This document shows positions 61,479-64,000 of a stretch of DNA of 64,000 bases, in pieces; positions within the stretch are counted from its first letter, which is position 1; every line of letters starts with the position of its first letter. A model generated the notes under the pieces. It was not told the DNA's origin. It made no database searches and was given only the letters and a program-made list of their open reading frames with translations. A program made the position numbers and the translations under genes. The DNA comes from Drosophila pseudoobscura (Eukaryota; Arthropoda; Insecta; Diptera; Drosophilidae), in NCBI RefSeq assembly GCF_009870125.1, contig NC_046681.1, positions 11,917,001-11,981,000 of the forward strand, read 5' to 3'.

Positions 61479-64000
61479 CTGCAAGACAGCAACGGACACG
61501 ATATCGGTACCGATATGGCGTGGCATTAGTGCACCGAAAGTCATTCAGCTGGAAATTGTTCTGCTCTGCCCTTCTCTGCTCTGCCCTGCTCTGCTCTGGA
61601 ATGCCATCCATGCCCAGAGCTTTCTACATGAAAAAATCGAGTCAAATCTGTGTATACCCATGAAAAATGTTTGATTTTACTTGGACTAAATTCTGAGATG
61701 AATATAGGACTGGTTGGTGGGCTGGGTGGGCTGGGTGGCCGGGGGAGATGGAAGCTATGCATATCCTTGATTAATAATGCGTTTGCTCTCGAGGGTATCG
61801 TTTGTTGTAGCCGGGTAATGGAAATCATGGCGAAAGCAATCGGATTCTGCCCTAGATTCCGATATGGGAATACTCGAGAACTCCAAGTGCGGAAAACTTC
61901 TTTAATTTCCCACTCAACCACACACAATTGTGGCTTAAATCTATTTTAAAGAGTTTAGTTAGGCGAAGATAATTTAGAAAATTCCTTCTCGCATGGCATA
62001 CAAAAAATTGTATTTTGCAGATATTTGCCATTCGATAAAACGACTATTTCTATTGGACCCATGCCCCATGCCCCATGCCACCCCGTTCTGTACCGTGCTG
62101 TGCCACAACCAGCGCCAATCCAATTACCTGGAATGATTATACCAAAATATTTCGGCTTGAACGCCAAAAATGCTGTGAACCAACACGAAATTCGAATGAA
62201 ATTCTAATTGAATTGGTGCGGCCAATTGGGGAGGGGGGGGGGGGGTGCATTTCGAGAGAGGGGAGCGGTGTGAAATTGCCGTTTCGACTGTTATGTTTGG
62301 CAATATTTAAAATTATTTAATTAACGAATTGAGTTATGCTGCGATTGCCCAGTACAGTACATCCCACCTCCCAGGCCCCCCCCACCCCCGAAAATCCCAT
62401 TCAGATTGAGCCTGGGCATTGGAATGGTAATTTAAATGTAATTGAAATCTGTGCAGCAAATCCCATTTACAGAATGATACAAAAATTCTCTTTCAGCCCA
62501 ACTCCGGAACCCGTTTCGGTTTCACAGATACTCCGTGTTATCTGGTGGGGGCTTCTGTGTGTGTGTGTGTGTGTGTGCATTGCGGCGTGGATCCTCTCTC
62601 TCTGGATGGGTGGGTCCATCGGTTGTGTCACGGGGGAGTAGAAACCGCAGCGTTGGCTGATTTCCCAGCTACGAGCCCGAGTATGGGTACTTCTGTTTCT
62701 GTTTTTGGTTTTTTCTGCATTGCAAATTGGTTCGGTTTCGGGGTTTGGTTTTCGGCTTGGGTACCGGGGGGGGGTGGGGGCGTTCTGGTTCATGTTTTTT
62801 TGGCAGATTAGTGATATATATAGATACATATATTCGCGGACTGGCAGTCAATTGGTCATGGTCGGTGCATATGGCCGGGCTCTAATCTGCACGGCACAGC
62901 TTATGGTAATGGCCCGCGGGCATCTCGAACGTTGTCAGCGAATAAAAATTCGAATTATATACACAGACGCCCGAAAGTGTGTGCGGAAAGTCCATGAATA
63001 AATTCTAATTGCGAATTTAATGAAATGAAAACAAATGTGCTCGCCGGCCTGCCTGGCGCTCTAATCTCAAATGGATGGCAGCCGCCAACCAGAAATTCAA
63101 AATAAATACAGCGCAAGATATTGGAAAAATACTCGCCGAAGGTTAAGCGCCCACATGGAATAATAATCGAATATGGATTATGGCTAGATGGCGCAGTGCT
63201 GAATGCTTTTAAAATTAATATAATTAAGTGCAAGCAATCCACTTTTAAAGTTTATTTGGATCCCATTCCCATGTTGAAAGTGTGGGCACAGATTTCCCCT
63301 CCATCCTTTATGTTTCCTTTTGTAGTACAGCTGTACACCTGTTGCCACACCTCTTCCAACGTCAGTTTCCATCCTTTCGATCGAAATATAATAAAAATAG
63401 AAGCTCCTTCCACCCAAGTTTTGAGCTCAATATAAATGCGGAACGGAACAGAACCGAACAGAACAGAAATTGATTGATTATGGCCCCCAGCTCAACATGA
63501 TATATTGTGTTTTAAAAATCTCACAATTACCTCAGAGCAGAGCGGAGCGGAGCAGAGCCCACCTCTAGCACTTGCAACCAAGTGGCAGGACTCTGCAGAC
63601 TGGTAGACTGGCAGACTGGCACACTGGCAGTCTGGTTTCGGTTTCGGTGTGGTTCTGGTGGCACGTTATCCCATGATTTAGCCAATGGATTTTTATTTAT
63701 AACCCCTCCCCCCCCCTCAGAATGAGAGAACCAGAATGGGAACGAGTACACTGACAGTTTAAAAGCTTTTTTTAATAAACTCGAGCAGTGGGTGTGCTGT
63801 TCGGGGCAGCTTTTTGCACCGAGGCAGGACTTTGAAGTCTGAGACTGGCAACGAGTCGAGTCTGAGGCACCAGCTGCTGGCTGCTGGTTGCCGGTTACTG
63901 GTTGCAGGTTGCCTTGGATTCTGTTTAGCAATTTGACAATTTGAGTAGTTGATTGCTTTCAGTGCAGGGAACAGATTGCCCAGATAAAGGAGACACACGG
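61479..64000. other. Probable intron of the gene ending at 60798
   Basis: No exon could be identified. It contains TCTGC repeats near 61560-61600, a G run (62233-62245), a TG tract (about 62554-62577) and a CA/CTGG-rich zone near 63590-63660. Confidence 0.45.

Noticed and set aside
9687..64000. tRNA or known microRNA genes
   Set aside because: I looked for TTCGAATC-type B boxes and several familiar fly microRNA seeds by eye and found none that could be supported.

Overview
The window is eukaryotic DNA from a Drosophila, most likely of the obscura group. It has short GT-AG introns of 56-94 bp, AT-rich intergenic DNA full of CA, GA and CAG tracts, an ADH module of 254 residues (the obscura-group length) with obscura-like residues, and repeats resembling the Helitron-derived elements of that group. 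Coordinates of spliced genes below were built by hand from splice signals and frame, without transcript data.

Positions 1-9686 hold a tandem duplication with a period of 5766 bp. Each copy carries an intact chimeric gene. A nearly full-length mitochondrial processing peptidase alpha subunit (MPPalpha) is joined in frame, through a short linker, to a complete short-chain alcohol dehydrogenase (ADH). The ADH part has lost Adh intron 1 but keeps intron 2, and the ADH start codon has become TTG, so the linker looks like translated Adh leader. Copy 1 also has a convergent 475-codon gene (DUF4485-like) and a reverse transcriptase fragment of a non-LTR element. In copy 2 the neighbour gene is reduced to its 3' end and the element is absent.

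Positions 9.7-60 kb are gene-poor and simple-repeat-rich, with four small genes: a five-exon membrane protein (14.06-14.89 kb, minus), a two-box MST-HMG-box sperm chromatin protein (19.31-19.79 kb, minus), a Kazal-like secreted peptide (48.80-49.12 kb, plus) with broken duplicate pieces downstream, and a divergent Kunitz secreted peptide (50.90-51.24 kb, minus) with a TATA box and a likely 5' UTR intron. Three of these four are types common among Drosophila male-reproductive genes (sperm chromatin, seminal protease inhibitors); that expression is inferred.

The mobile and repetitive part includes two direct copies of a roughly 430 bp element (21.9 and 23.7 kb), a Helitron-like fragment (27.7 kb) and a 1.37 kb foldback element built of inverted arrays of 120 bp repeats (57.2-58.6 kb). 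At 60.80-61.48 kb (minus) lies one large coding exon, rich in His and Gln and ending in a possible PDZ ligand. It should belong to a longer gene extending beyond the right edge. The rest of 28-48 kb and 51.5-60 kb shows no gene I can support and may be intronic or intergenic regulatory DNA.
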